Source: Halobellus rarus | Lineage (GTDB): Archaea; Halobacteriota; Halobacteria; Halobacteriales; Haloferacaceae | Assembly (NCBI RefSeq): GCF_024494595.1 | Contig: NZ_JANHDI010000006.1 | Location: forward strand, 186,001 to 250,000 | Length of the DNA: 64,000 nucleotides | Direction of reading: 5' to 3' | Shown here: positions 32,636 through 41,519 of the stretch, in pieces | How the letters are laid out: the number at the start of each line of letters is the position of its first letter | Position numbering within the stretch: position 1 is the first letter of the stretch | Notes under the pieces: generated by a model | What the model was told of the DNA's origin: nothing | The model's input: the letters and a program-made list of their open reading frames with translations, nothing else | Database searches by the model: none | Made by a program: the position numbers and the translations under genes

Positions 32636-33625
32636 CTATCCGAGCGGCGTGATCTCGTTCAGCGATCGAGCGGCAGAGTGCGTCCACCGTCCGCCGAGCG
32701 ACGAACCGGCGTACGCGTAGAAGGTCGGCTCCAGTGGGTACCACCGAACGGCACTGATCAGGAACCGGCGGGCCATCCCGTACTCGCCCATATGGAGCAG
32801 GGACTTGCCGGCGCGGAAGTCCGCCCAGCCCCGCATCTTCCGCTTCATCACCGGTCCGTACTCGGCCGCCAGCGGCAGGTACTTCTCGACGAAAAGCCGG
32901 TGCCCCTCGTACAGTTTCGCCGTGTCGTAGGAGATCCGGTTGTGCGTCTCGAACTCGTGGATGACGAGCGGATCGCGGATACGATCGAACGCACACTCCG
33001 TCGACAGCGAGACGTACCACTCTTGGTCCGCCCAGCGGGGAAACCGCTCGTCGAGCGGAACCCGCTTCGCGATCGACGTGCGGACCATCACGGCTGACTG
33101 GGTCCCGACGACGTTCTCACACAGGAGCGCTTTAGTGACGTCTCCCGTGACATCGGGCGGCAGCCAGACCTCCTCGATCGAGCCGTCGTGGACCCGCTTC
33201 CATCCCGTCGAGACGACACCGAGATCGGGGTCACCTGCCTCGAATCGGGCGACCTGCTGGTCGAGTTTCTCCGGCATCCACCTGTCGTCGTCGTCGAGAA
33301 ACGCGATGTACTCGCCGCTTGCGGCCGATATGCCGGTGTTTCGTGCGGCGTTCGGCCCCCTGTTCTCGTCGTGGCGAACGATCTCGAACGACGAGAACCC
33401 GTGGGCGTCCGTCGAGACCACCTCGGAGGCCATCGTCGGCGACGCGTCGTCGACGACTATCAGTTCCACGGGGTCGTACGTCTGTTCGGCTACCGTCTCG
33501 ACCGCCCCCGGGAGGTAGGACGGCCGATCGTACGTCGTGATGACGACGCTCACCGTCGGCCGGTCGGCCTCGTCCGGCGAGTCGGAACGATCCGCCACGT
33601 TATCGGAGCCCGAACGACGCGTCAT
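32636..33625 (-). CDS. GT2-family glycosyltransferase
   Basis: The 329-residue protein has a GT-A fold: VSVVITTYDRPSYLPGAVET near residue 25, LIVVDDASPTMASEVV near 54, ENRGPNAARNTGISAASGEY near 85 and the metal site YIAFLDDDDRWMPEKL near 105. The C-terminal part has a helical region without clear membrane spans and ends GGRWTHSAARSLNEITPLG. It is a typical cytosolic GT2 enzyme of surface-glycan loci; the sugar is unknown. It stands on the minus strand between two plus-strand genes, which suggests rearrangement within the region. The ATG at 33625 is followed by a polar N-terminal tail of about 24 residues; a later start is possible but has no better support. Confidence 0.87.
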   Translation of the reverse strand: MTRRSGSDNVADRSDSPDEADRPTVSVVITTYDRPSYLPGAVETVAEQTYDPVELIVVDDASPTMASEVVSTDAHGFSSFEIVRHDENRGPNAARNTGISAASGEYIAFLDDDDRWMPEKLDQQVARFEAGDPDLGVVSTGWKRVHDGSIEEVWLPPDVTGDVTKALLCENVVGTQSAVMVRTSIAKRVPLDERFPRWADQEWYVSLSTECAFDRIRDPLVIHEFETHNRISYDTAKLYEGHRLFVEKYLPLAAEYGPVMKRKMRGWADFRAGKSLLHMGEYGMARRFLISAVRWYPLEPTFYAYAGSSLGGRWTHSAARSLNEITPLG

Positions 33626-34034
33626 CGTCGTCGAGGCGCCGGCGGGCGAGCTATCCAGCGGGGTCGATACGTGGTGGTGAGTGGGTACATACGGCTCGGT
33701 GATCGCGTGTCGTCCGGTTTGTTATATCGATTCTAACCCACTCACGGCTTCGCACGTCGGTGAGAGAGTCCAGTCGTCCGCTCTCATACGGTCGGACGCA
33801 CGTCCGCGGGTGATTCGGAACCACGTGGTGTCGAATCGATTCACACAGTTACGCCCGACAGTATCGGACATCGAGCGGCGAGGTGGCAAGGCGGTCCCGT
33901 CCCGGTTAGCTGGCGACGTCGACTGCCGTTACGAGGTTATTAATCACTTCTCGAAGGTTGCCTATGCGGTGCCCGAGAGGTAGCAGTGGTATAAATATAT
34001 ACTCTGGGCGCGGATGCACGTATACTCTCGAACG
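33626..34034. other. Divergent intergenic region with long inverted repeat and TATA box
   Basis: No gene is seen. GTGAGTGGGT at 33677-33686 and ACCCACTCAC at 33736-33745 form a perfect ten-base inverted repeat with a 49-base loop. Close to the beta-helix start, GGTATAAATATATACTC at 33988-34004 is a strong TATA-like element about 30 bases before the ATG at 34035, consistent with a short leader. Confidence 0.5.
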
Positions 34035-35378
34035 ATGGACGACGAAGACCTCAGCCGCCGTGCAGTTATCGCTCTCCTCGCGGTGGCAGGAGGAGCCACA
34101 GCAATAAATCAATTGAGTTCGATCCTCGACAGCCGTACCGACGATGCGCGCGAAGTACTGCCAGAGAAGGACCCAGACAAGCCGCACGCCTCGGAGGAAA
34201 CCGCCACGCCGGAACCTAAACCGGGAGTCCACCTCGAAGACCACGGTGGCATCGCCGACGGAGAGACGGACGATACGGAGGCGCTGATGGCAGCCTTGGA
34301 TGAAGCGGCCCCGGACGGGACGGTCCGTCTCCCGGAGGGGGAAATACTCATCGGCAGCGGGTTGGCCGACGCCATCCTCTTAGTGCACCGCCACCGGGGA
34401 GTGACGATCGCCGGTGAGGGCCCGGACGCGACCCGGTTGAAAATGGCGCCGGGTCACAACTCTGTTCACCGGGGTATCGTTATCACGCCGAGCCGGAGAG
34501 ACGACATAACCGGCATAACGATTCGTGACCTTATGCTCGACGGGCAAGGCCTCAAACAGGATTACAACATCGCGAACGGGATCGAGGTTCAGAGCGCCAA
34601 CGGGAACGGCTACCCCGTCGAGATCCGGAACTGCGTGATATACGACTGGGCGACGAACGGGCTGCAGCTACGGGAGCCAGGAACCAGTATCTACGATAGT
34701 TCAATCCTGCTGAACGGCCGCAAGCAGGAGGCCGAGACGGGGAGGGACGGCCACGGCGTCGCCACGTCTATCGGCAACAACCCGAACGGGCAGACGCTGA
34801 TCCAGCGGTGCCTCCTGCAGGGAAACACCGGCGCGGGTGCGGATAACAGCGGCGGGAATATGGTGATAACCGGGTGCGTCATCGACGACTGCGGCTACGG
34901 CGTCAAACAGAACGATACGACGAATAAACAGATCATCGAGAACACGCGGATCTCGAACCTCCGAACTGAGCCCGGGGTGTACAACATTCCCCCAGACCGA
35001 ACCGGCGGCGACCTGGTCCTCAACAACGTCTGCATCGAGAACGCGACCGATCCGGGGCTCCTGTTTCCAGCTGGAGGAACCATCACCGGCGATCAGATAC
35101 TCATCAAAAATACGAACACCGAAGCGTCGCAGCCCGCCGCAGTCGTTGTCACGGACGAGGGCAGGAAGTTCGACGTCGGAGAGCTGGCGGTGTACGAGAC
35201 GGGCACCGGATCGGCGATGCACTTGGAGAACTGCACCGGTTCGATCGACCGACTCGTTCACGACGGTCCCGACGACAGCCTGGGACAGCTCAGCGACGTG
35301 GCGGTGGACACGATCGCCAATGACGATTCGATGGCAGTAGACGTTCCAAGAGCTATCGATGTCGGCGCGTCGCTGTAG
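34035..35378 (+). CDS. Right-handed beta-helix (pectin-lyase-fold) protein, probable Tat/secreted
   Basis: The 447-residue protein begins with a twin-arginine-like start and hydrophobic core, LSRRAVIALLAVAGGATA, at about residues 6-23, then a polar linker rich in Glu/Pro. The beta-helix starts at GVHLEDHGGIADGETDDTEA, with turns DGTVRLPEGEILIGSG, GVTIAGEGPDATRLKMA, ITIRDLMLDGQGLKQ, YPVEIRNCVIYDWATN and VIDDCGYGVKQNDTT. The fold is shared by polysaccharide lyases, epimerases and depolymerases; no catalytic set is certain. Seven residues further upstream an alternative ATG (34014) exists, but the TATA-like box at 33990 favours the start chosen. The relic at 7150-8127 is a broken copy of this family in the same direction. 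An exported glycan-active or glycan-binding role is inferred. Confidence 0.82.
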   Translation: MDDEDLSRRAVIALLAVAGGATAINQLSSILDSRTDDAREVLPEKDPDKPHASEETATPEPKPGVHLEDHGGIADGETDDTEALMAALDEAAPDGTVRLPEGEILIGSGLADAILLVHRHRGVTIAGEGPDATRLKMAPGHNSVHRGIVITPSRRDDITGITIRDLMLDGQGLKQDYNIANGIEVQSANGNGYPVEIRNCVIYDWATNGLQLREPGTSIYDSSILLNGRKQEAETGRDGHGVATSIGNNPNGQTLIQRCLLQGNTGAGADNSGGNMVITGCVIDDCGYGVKQNDTTNKQIIENTRISNLRTEPGVYNIPPDRTGGDLVLNNVCIENATDPGLLFPAGGTITGDQILIKNTNTEASQPAAVVVTDEGRKFDVGELAVYETGTGSAMHLENCTGSIDRLVHDGPDDSLGQLSDVAVDTIANDDSMAVDVPRAIDVGASL

Positions 35379-35470
35379 ACCGCTACCCTCCCGAAGACGT
35401 AATCCTCAATGAAGACTTCGTCTCGTTTGAGACGGCATTGTGAGCGAAGTCATCGGCGCGTCGTTCATTG

Positions 35471-36559
35471 CTAGATGCCGGTTACGCGCCGGTCGGCGGG
35501 ATACGGACTGACGGCTTCGACGTTCGGAACGTCCTCGCTATTCGACGGTGATACGGTCACCCAGAGATGGACCTCCCGATACGCGTTCGCGACGGACGCA
35601 TCGGCAGCTGGTGTGCCCTCATACAGGAGAAATACCAACCGAAGGTTCTGACCCGTCACGCTCGAGTCGGGCGTGACAGTTCGCGAAATCCGCTCGCTTT
35701 GGCCGGATTCGACGGTCGTACTGAACCGGTCGAGTTCCGTTTCTTCGACGACGTTTCGTTCGCCGGTGACCGGTTCGATCTCCTGGAGTTTCACGACTAC
35801 CGTATACGTAGCCGAGTGGGTTTCGCGATTCCCGATGCCGACGTGGAGTTCCTGTGGCTCGCCAGGGGTGAATGTTTCAGGATACTCACTGGCAGTCAGC
35901 GTTCCGGATTCGGGGTCTTCACTCAGCAGATACAGTTCGGTGTATTCTTCGCCCCCCTTGGGCATCGCGATTGCCGTTCCCACAGCGATGACTGCGAAAA
36001 CGACGAGGAGGGCGACCGCGATGTTGAGCCTCTTCTCGCGAGTTGTCCTCCCTTCGAGCGCCGGCCAGTACTCCGTCGATATCCGTTCAAGCGGGAGACG
36101 AAAACGGTCCTCGGGCCGGAGTTTAGCCCGTCGATACGCGCCGAGGACCACTGCAACGACGACAACGGCGGCGAGGCTCCCGAGCACCTGCTGAATCGCG
36201 ATTCCCCACGGGGTGAAGTTCCAAACGAGGCCGACTAGTGGAACGGTGACGACGCTCAATCCGACCGATAGAACGAGCCGCTCTAACGGAGTGGGTCCAC
36301 GCTTCGTTTCCGCGTTCTCCATCCCCGCAGAGAACCGGTCGTGCGTGTCGAGGCTACTAGCGGGATACAGCGCCGACTGGACCGCGTACCCGGGCAAGAG
36401 GAACACGAATACGAACCCGAGCGGAACTCGCAATAGTCCCAAGAGGCCCTGTTCTCCCGGGATCAAGACAGGGACGATCGTGAGCAGAGCCAGCACGACG
36501 GTTGCCACGAGATCCAGCCAGGTTGCGAACGTCCTCCTCGAAGAGTGGCTCCTGGTCAT
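35471..36559 (-). CDS. DUF1616 membrane protein
   Basis: The 362-residue protein has four to five predicted membrane helices (WLDLVATVVLALLTIVPVLI, LRVPLGFVFVFLLPGYAV, LERLVLSVGLSVVTVPLVGL, GIAIQQVLGSLAAVVVVAVV and LNIAVALLVVFAVIAVGTAI) and then an external beta-rich domain of about 130 residues (EYTELYLLSEDPESGTLTAS onward). This order and the LGFVFVFLLPGYA motif define the archaeal DUF1616 family, often found in haloarchaeal surface-glycan and S-layer regions. Its molecular role is unknown. It follows the polytopic membrane protein gene on the same strand, about 180 bases away, and may share its transcript. Confidence 0.85.
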   Translation of the reverse strand: MTRSHSSRRTFATWLDLVATVVLALLTIVPVLIPGEQGLLGLLRVPLGFVFVFLLPGYAVQSALYPASSLDTHDRFSAGMENAETKRGPTPLERLVLSVGLSVVTVPLVGLVWNFTPWGIAIQQVLGSLAAVVVVAVVLGAYRRAKLRPEDRFRLPLERISTEYWPALEGRTTREKRLNIAVALLVVFAVIAVGTAIAMPKGGEEYTELYLLSEDPESGTLTASEYPETFTPGEPQELHVGIGNRETHSATYTVVVKLQEIEPVTGERNVVEETELDRFSTTVESGQSERISRTVTPDSSVTGQNLRLVFLLYEGTPAADASVANAYREVHLWVTVSPSNSEDVPNVEAVSPYPADRRVTGI

Positions 36560-36738
36560 ATTCGACTCGGTCCACGAGTTAGAACGCGGTCCTCCGTTCG
36601 AAGTTGCTCACGCGTGTTATATCGATCGACTGTCCGGCCCCGGCGGTGGCTCCTACTGGTCATTATTGTTCGAGAATTCCCTAGTGAGCTGATTGTTACT
36701 CCGTCTCTAACAGGTTTGAGCATTTTCTATCGCTCCAG

Positions 36739-38532
36739 TCAGGCGGGAGTGTTTGTCCCGTTGACGAGATACGTATCGTACCCGCCGTTGGCGTACACCT
36801 GCGAGACCGTCGGATCGGTCTCGAGTCGATCGAAGTCCTCGGCCGTGTACCGCCAGAACTGACGGTAATCCGGCCAGACTTCCGGATAGAACTGACGGCC
36901 GGCAGACGTGATCACCAGGTAGTGGCTTTCGTTGTACTTGGCACCGAGGGTCTCACCGTCGGCGTATCCGAAGTGATCCGGCGGTGGATCGGGATCCTTC
37001 GTGACGTTGTCGGACTGGAATCCGATCAGGGCGTCCTCAAATCGATATAGTTTAATTCCGTACTCCGTGTGTGGAATATCTTCGCTGCCAGATGTCAGGT
37101 GCCACCCTGCGCCGTCTAGTTCCATATCGGTCACCTGCTGGTTGGTTCGCATCGTCAGCGGGGAGTGGTGAGCCCCGAGTACCGAAAAGACGACCAGTAT
37201 TGTCAGAACAACAACCATCGCTCGCGGGACGTTTGGATTCCAGTTAACACGCTTGTAGAGGTCGAAGAAAAACGAGCCGACAACAAGCACGGCGAAATAT
37301 CGCGCGGCCATCAGCGGACGACCGAACCCGACAATGAGGTCGAAGAGGAGAAACAGAACGGCGACGCCGGCGAACGCCATCGCAGTTGCGGAAAACGAGA
37401 GCTCGAAGACGTTCTTCGAGATCCGACCCCGAGCGCGTTTGACGAGCATTTTCGAGAAATGGAGTCCACTGGCCCCCAGCAGAATCATCGAGATCCCGTA
37501 CTCTAATAACAGAATCCTGAGCAGATCGACTAACGCAGGAGACGTCCGAGAAACGGTGGAACTGGCCGCGTCGAGTGGAGACTCGCCACCCGAGGAACCA
37601 AACAGCGTGGTCAGAACCGACTCCGCTCGGATAAGCATCCCCGCGAAGTTGTAGTACCACACGATGAACATCCCCAGTGTGAGGCGACGAACAGTTCCCG
37701 ATCCGGTTGGGGCGGAGTTGGCGCCGTCTGAAGACAACAGTGCATTGCGGACTATCGACGTCTGGAAACCGGCGTAGATTATGAAGAATATCAGCGCGAA
37801 GAGCGTCGTCAGCGGGTGATAGATGACGAGAGCCACGAGCGAAACGGCTAATGCGAGCCGAATACCGAACGCCTGCGTCTGCTGTTCTTTGACGAACAAA
37901 TAGAGCACGAACGGGAGAATCAACATACTCTGCGCGAAGGGGGACGCGTTCATATGTGCCGTTCCGCCGATCAACAGACAGACGAACGGGATGCAGAACA
38001 GTGCCCGTCGCCTGTCGTACACCGTCGCGACCAATGCGATAGCCGAGAGTATCGAAAAGATGCTGATGACGCCCGAGACGGCGTTGATCACGCGCATCGG
38101 TTCGAGGCCCGTGGCGTACGAGAGGCTGAGGACGAGTTGATGGATATTCGGATAGATGTTTTCGGTGCTGAACGTCCCAGTAGTCTGGATGATTCGTATG
38201 AGTCCCAGGTGGGTGAGGACGTCTGCTCGCTCGAAGTAGGTGTAGCCTCGAAGGTATGGCATAAAGACGAGAATCGAGTTACAGAGGAGTATCAGTAGGA
38301 CACCCAACTGCCAGTCCGATCTCGATTTCCCGTCGGTAAACGCGCTCCGAAGAATGAGCACTTGACCGATAACTGTCGAGGCGATCAGCATCGCCCAAAA
38401 GTACCACGGGAACACCCGATAGATCGATATCTCGTACTGGTTAGCGGGAGGAGTCAGCAAAATGATACCCGCTAGTATCGAGACGATTCCGAACCCTCCA
38501 CCGACGAGCAACTTCGAGGGGATGCGCCTCAC
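36739..38532 (-). CDS. Polytopic membrane protein, possible GT-C or polymerase-like
   Basis: The 597-residue protein has about 11-13 hydrophobic helices followed by an exposed C-terminal domain (about 480-597, QVTDMELDGAGWHLTSGSED onward). The loop GYTYFERADVLTHLGLIRII after the third helix, with acidic and histidine residues, recalls the first extracytoplasmic loop of GT-C glycosyltransferases, where an Asp/Glu pair is catalytic. YPNIHQLVLSLSYATGLEPM follows. The family is not recognised with certainty; a glycan polymerase, GT-C transferase or unspecified surface-protein assembly factor are options. The start is GTG at 38532, since no suitable ATG lies nearby. It precedes the DUF1616 gene on the same strand. 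Confidence 0.7.
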   Translation of the reverse strand: MRRIPSKLLVGGGFGIVSILAGIILLTPPANQYEISIYRVFPWYFWAMLIASTVIGQVLILRSAFTDGKSRSDWQLGVLLILLCNSILVFMPYLRGYTYFERADVLTHLGLIRIIQTTGTFSTENIYPNIHQLVLSLSYATGLEPMRVINAVSGVISIFSILSAIALVATVYDRRRALFCIPFVCLLIGGTAHMNASPFAQSMLILPFVLYLFVKEQQTQAFGIRLALAVSLVALVIYHPLTTLFALIFFIIYAGFQTSIVRNALLSSDGANSAPTGSGTVRRLTLGMFIVWYYNFAGMLIRAESVLTTLFGSSGGESPLDAASSTVSRTSPALVDLLRILLLEYGISMILLGASGLHFSKMLVKRARGRISKNVFELSFSATAMAFAGVAVLFLLFDLIVGFGRPLMAARYFAVLVVGSFFFDLYKRVNWNPNVPRAMVVVLTILVVFSVLGAHHSPLTMRTNQQVTDMELDGAGWHLTSGSEDIPHTEYGIKLYRFEDALIGFQSDNVTKDPDPPPDHFGYADGETLGAKYNESHYLVITSAGRQFYPEVWPDYRQFWRYTAEDFDRLETDPTVSQVYANGGYDTYLVNGTNTPA

Positions 38533-39231
38533 GACGATTCGCTCCGTGTATCGGTTCGGTGTCCTAACTGGCCCGGAGACGGTTGCTCGAACTGCGCGGA
38601 GAGATTCCTACGAGACGCCAGTTCGGACGCCCAGCCGTGCTCCGCAAGCGAGAAGACACGGCCCAACGACGCTCCCACAGATCCATCCTGGCTACGCGGT
38701 ACCGAGGGGACTCTCGGCTGTGAGGTAAACGAGCGACCTCCGGTCGTCGTGCAACGCTTTCGTCTCATATTGTAGTGGGTCTCTTCAGTCGATGCTGGTG
38801 CTGCGGGGGGTTTGTTAGTCTGCTCCTACGACCAGTGACACGAGCGGTTGTGCAAACGGTTCCAACGGCTACGATACTCAGTGGTTATCGCTACCTCGTG
38901 GACACACGCAATCATAAACAGTTGTATCCAGTAGTATACAGCCATCCGTTCCAGTACTCGAGAGGCGGGAGTGTGTTGTCGTCGACAGCACAGGACGAGG
39001 AGGGTCGACCCGTGAGTTCACACGTTTTTAACTCATTAATTAAGTGGTCTGTATGCCAACTCAGGATCATCGATGAACACCGTCGCTCGGGAGAGAACTT
39101 CCGCTATCGCCCGGATAGGACGAGACAGGTGGCTGATTTCGATGTGTCCCATCGAGGTCTATACGGGCCGACCAGGTACAAACTCCTCATCAGGTTTTGG
39201 CGGCCCGTTGTCCACGAATGGGTGACACACG
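38533..39231. other. Long intergenic region
   Basis: Almost 700 bases with no gene I can support. A 154-codon ORF at 38775-39239 has irregular composition for a haloarchaeal protein (many Cys, Arg and Trp, few acidic residues) and no family pattern, so it is left out. An AT-rich block at 39028-39052 (TTTTTAACTCATTAATTAAG) may be a promoter. Short direct patterns are present but no clear repeat unit. Confidence 0.4.
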
Positions 39232-39543
39232 ATGGGTGAATACACGGAATCCCTACTCCGAATGCGAAATAACGAAACATCCGAGATAGACAGGTTCCGA
39301 CTGTTCATTGCAACGCAGGTCGGGTGGCTCGCTGTGTCGGTTCCGATCGTCGCTTCGTTCGGGATGGCCTCAATAGAATCAGTGTTCGTCCTCGCGTTCG
39401 TCGGATTTCTCTCCGGGAGTCTCTTGTTTGAACCTGCTGAATCGAATCGCCGATGGTGGAGACTCTCTGTGTGGATTTCTCGCGGTGGGTTCGTGGTCCT
39501 CGGATACTGGGTCTTCCAACGGGCACAGGAACTGGGGATTTGA
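39232..39543 (+). CDS. Small membrane protein, function unknown
   Basis: The 103-residue protein has three hydrophobic helices after a polar start of about 20 residues: FRLFIATQVGWLAVSVPIVA, IESVFVLAFVGFLSGSLLF and WWRLSVWISRGGFVVLGYWV. It ends VFQRAQELGI. No family is recognised. It faces the heparinase gene convergently. Composition is normal for a membrane protein and the frame is uninterrupted, so a real gene is likely, but no function can be proposed. Confidence 0.55.
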   Translation: MGEYTESLLRMRNNETSEIDRFRLFIATQVGWLAVSVPIVASFGMASIESVFVLAFVGFLSGSLLFEPAESNRRWWRLSVWISRGGFVVLGYWVFQRAQELGI

Positions 39544-39674
39544 ACCGCAGTCCGATCCGATGCCGGGTCGACCGAACGCGCTCGAGGAAAGAGCGGAACC
39601 TTCGGGTCCACCGACCGTGCGAACGGCGAAGCCGTGAGCAGAAGGGAACCCCGCGCCACCGCTTCAGTCGAGGC

Positions 39675-41519
39675 TCAGCCTGATACCGTGTCGGCCGAGA
39701 ACCGGGTGACGACATCGCTCCCCGTTGACGCTTTGAGGGCGATCATCGCCCTGAATTGCTCACGCCCATACTCCTCGAAGTATGGGGTTTGCGTGAGTCG
39801 AACCCGATCAGTCCCGGAAAACCGAACCGACGCGATCCGGTCGCCGTCGCGACGCACAGAGAACTCGGTGGCGTCGTCGGACGACTCACAGACGTCCGTA
39901 GTCGGATGAAAGTGATACCGAACGGTGTACGTCGCGGCGGGATCCCCCGTGACCGTATCAGCGATCTCCCACCCCGAGTCGATTGTCGCGACCGTCCGTC
40001 GGTGTTCGTAGGAGGTGCCAGCAATGGAGCGCCGAGAGTGCCGAGCCTCGATCCGTCCGGGGTCGTCGTCGACGACTGAAACGGACGTGCGCTTTCCCAT
40101 CAGGAAGCTCCCACCGATCGGAATCGGTTCGATCCCGCCGTACTGTGCAGTATTGTGTGCCGCCACGCTCCGTGCGTACTGTCGACGTTCGTTCGCTTCG
40201 TAATCGTAGACGCCGGTGTCAGCGAGGACCGGATCGCCGTCCACCCAGAGAAGGACACTCAGTTGGTCGTTGTGGGAGTGCGCGGGGAGGTGCGTCGGGC
40301 CGACGTCACCGACGTCAAAGAGGAGCGTCCCCGTGTCCGTGGAGAGCGTTCGATAGCCCGTGCCGTCGGGGTGATGGAGTGAGCGCTCCGTCGGTGTCAA
40401 CGAACAGGCCCGGCAGTACGCGAGACACGTGGTCGCTTCGATCGCTTCCCCGTACGCGGAGTCGTTCAAAAGCGGGATCTTCCCACCGGGTTTGATAAGT
40501 TGAGAGAGGAATCCCAGCGCGAGTTCCGCAGTCGTCTCGATAACAGTCGTCGAGAGCTCATTCGATGAAAGGAGGTCGTATGCCGTAGCGTACCGGCGAA
40601 GCACCGTAATATGGTACATCGGACTTCGCTCGAAGTGACCGCCGTCGGCGAGGAACTGCTTCCGTGCAGCCTCCTCGAGCAGATCGAGACCCATCGACTC
40701 CCACCCCGTGTCGTGGTCTCCGAACAGCACGCCGGCGGCGACCAGTGCGACGGCGTTCTCGATCAGGTGGTTACCGCCGATGTCGTGTTCCACGTGGTTC
40801 TCGAGGAACAACGCGTTCTTGTAGACGAGACGCAGCAGCCGATCCGGCACGGTAACCGTGTCGCCGGCACACCAGGCGGCGTAGCGACACCAGTGTAGTA
40901 CCCGTAGCGACACCGCGTGGGGGATCCACGAGCGACGGAGGTACGGACCCTCGCCGATCGGGTTCGCTGCGTCCCACTCGAACGCCTGCCGTTCCAGCGC
41001 CGCCCGGTGGTCGTCGACGGTCGAGGCAGACTCCTCGCTCAACACCAGCCACTCGAACCCCTGAAAGGATTCGAGCTTGAGTCGCCAGAGACGGGGATAC
41101 TCGTCGATCCGCTCGTGATTCCAATCGATCCGATCCCCGAAGTCGATCGCCCGGTCGAGAAAGGTGAATCGGCCGTTGGCTGCCTCGGATGCGGCCTCGC
41201 GATAACGCGCCCGCTCGGCTTCAGTTAGACTCTCTCTGAGTTTCGTGAGGTTGGCACGGATCGGTTCCGGCGTGATGGAGAGCTCGTCGGGGACCCGCCG
41301 TTCATACCGGGCGTTGAAGTCCACAGGCAGGCGGGGGACGACAGCGTGACGGAGGCGACGTTCGATGATTCCTGCGATCTGAACGGGTTTCATATTCCGG
41401 ACCGTGTGGTACGCCAACGGCCAGTCGCCGGGGGTCGTCACCAATCGATCGGACTGTCGGACGGTCCCGATCGGATCGGAAAGAACCCGGTTTGAAGGCG
41501 TCTCGGTCCGATCAGTCAT
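39675..41519 (-). CDS. Heparinase II/III-family protein
   Basis: The 614-residue protein has an N-terminal alpha/alpha toroid (about 60-370: FLDRAIDFGDRIDWNHERID, YLRRSWIPHAVSLRVLHWCR, GGNHLIENAVALVAAGVLFG, GGHFERSPMYHITVLRRYAT) and a C-terminal beta-sandwich heparinase II/III domain with HLPAHSHNDQLSVLLWVDGD, PVLADTGVYDYEANERRQYA and RSVAAHNTAQYGG. The His and Tyr in these blocks correspond to catalytic residues of the lyase family. There is no signal peptide, as is usual for the copies in polysaccharide biosynthesis loci, where they may trim or proof-read glycan or act as epimerase-like enzymes. Its ATG overlaps the stop of the upstream glycosyltransferase gene by four bases (41516-41519), indicating a two-gene operon. 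Confidence 0.88.
   Translation of the reverse strand: MTDRTETPSNRVLSDPIGTVRQSDRLVTTPGDWPLAYHTVRNMKPVQIAGIIERRLRHAVVPRLPVDFNARYERRVPDELSITPEPIRANLTKLRESLTEAERARYREAASEAANGRFTFLDRAIDFGDRIDWNHERIDEYPRLWRLKLESFQGFEWLVLSEESASTVDDHRAALERQAFEWDAANPIGEGPYLRRSWIPHAVSLRVLHWCRYAAWCAGDTVTVPDRLLRLVYKNALFLENHVEHDIGGNHLIENAVALVAAGVLFGDHDTGWESMGLDLLEEAARKQFLADGGHFERSPMYHITVLRRYATAYDLLSSNELSTTVIETTAELALGFLSQLIKPGGKIPLLNDSAYGEAIEATTCLAYCRACSLTPTERSLHHPDGTGYRTLSTDTGTLLFDVGDVGPTHLPAHSHNDQLSVLLWVDGDPVLADTGVYDYEANERRQYARSVAAHNTAQYGGIEPIPIGGSFLMGKRTSVSVVDDDPGRIEARHSRRSIAGTSYEHRRTVATIDSGWEIADTVTGDPAATYTVRYHFHPTTDVCESSDDATEFSVRRDGDRIASVRFSGTDRVRLTQTPYFEEYGREQFRAMIALKASTGSDVVTRFSADTVSG

Noticed and set aside
38775-39239. 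154-codon open frame in a long intergenic region
   Set aside because: Composition is unlike haloarchaeal proteins (low acidity, many Cys/Trp/Arg) and no domain is visible.
39531-39551. tRNA T-arm-like sequence (reverse complement contains GGTTCAAATCC)
   Set aside because: Only a T-arm-like stem with a mismatch is present; no anticodon arm or acceptor stem pairs with it, and it overlaps the end of the small membrane protein gene.
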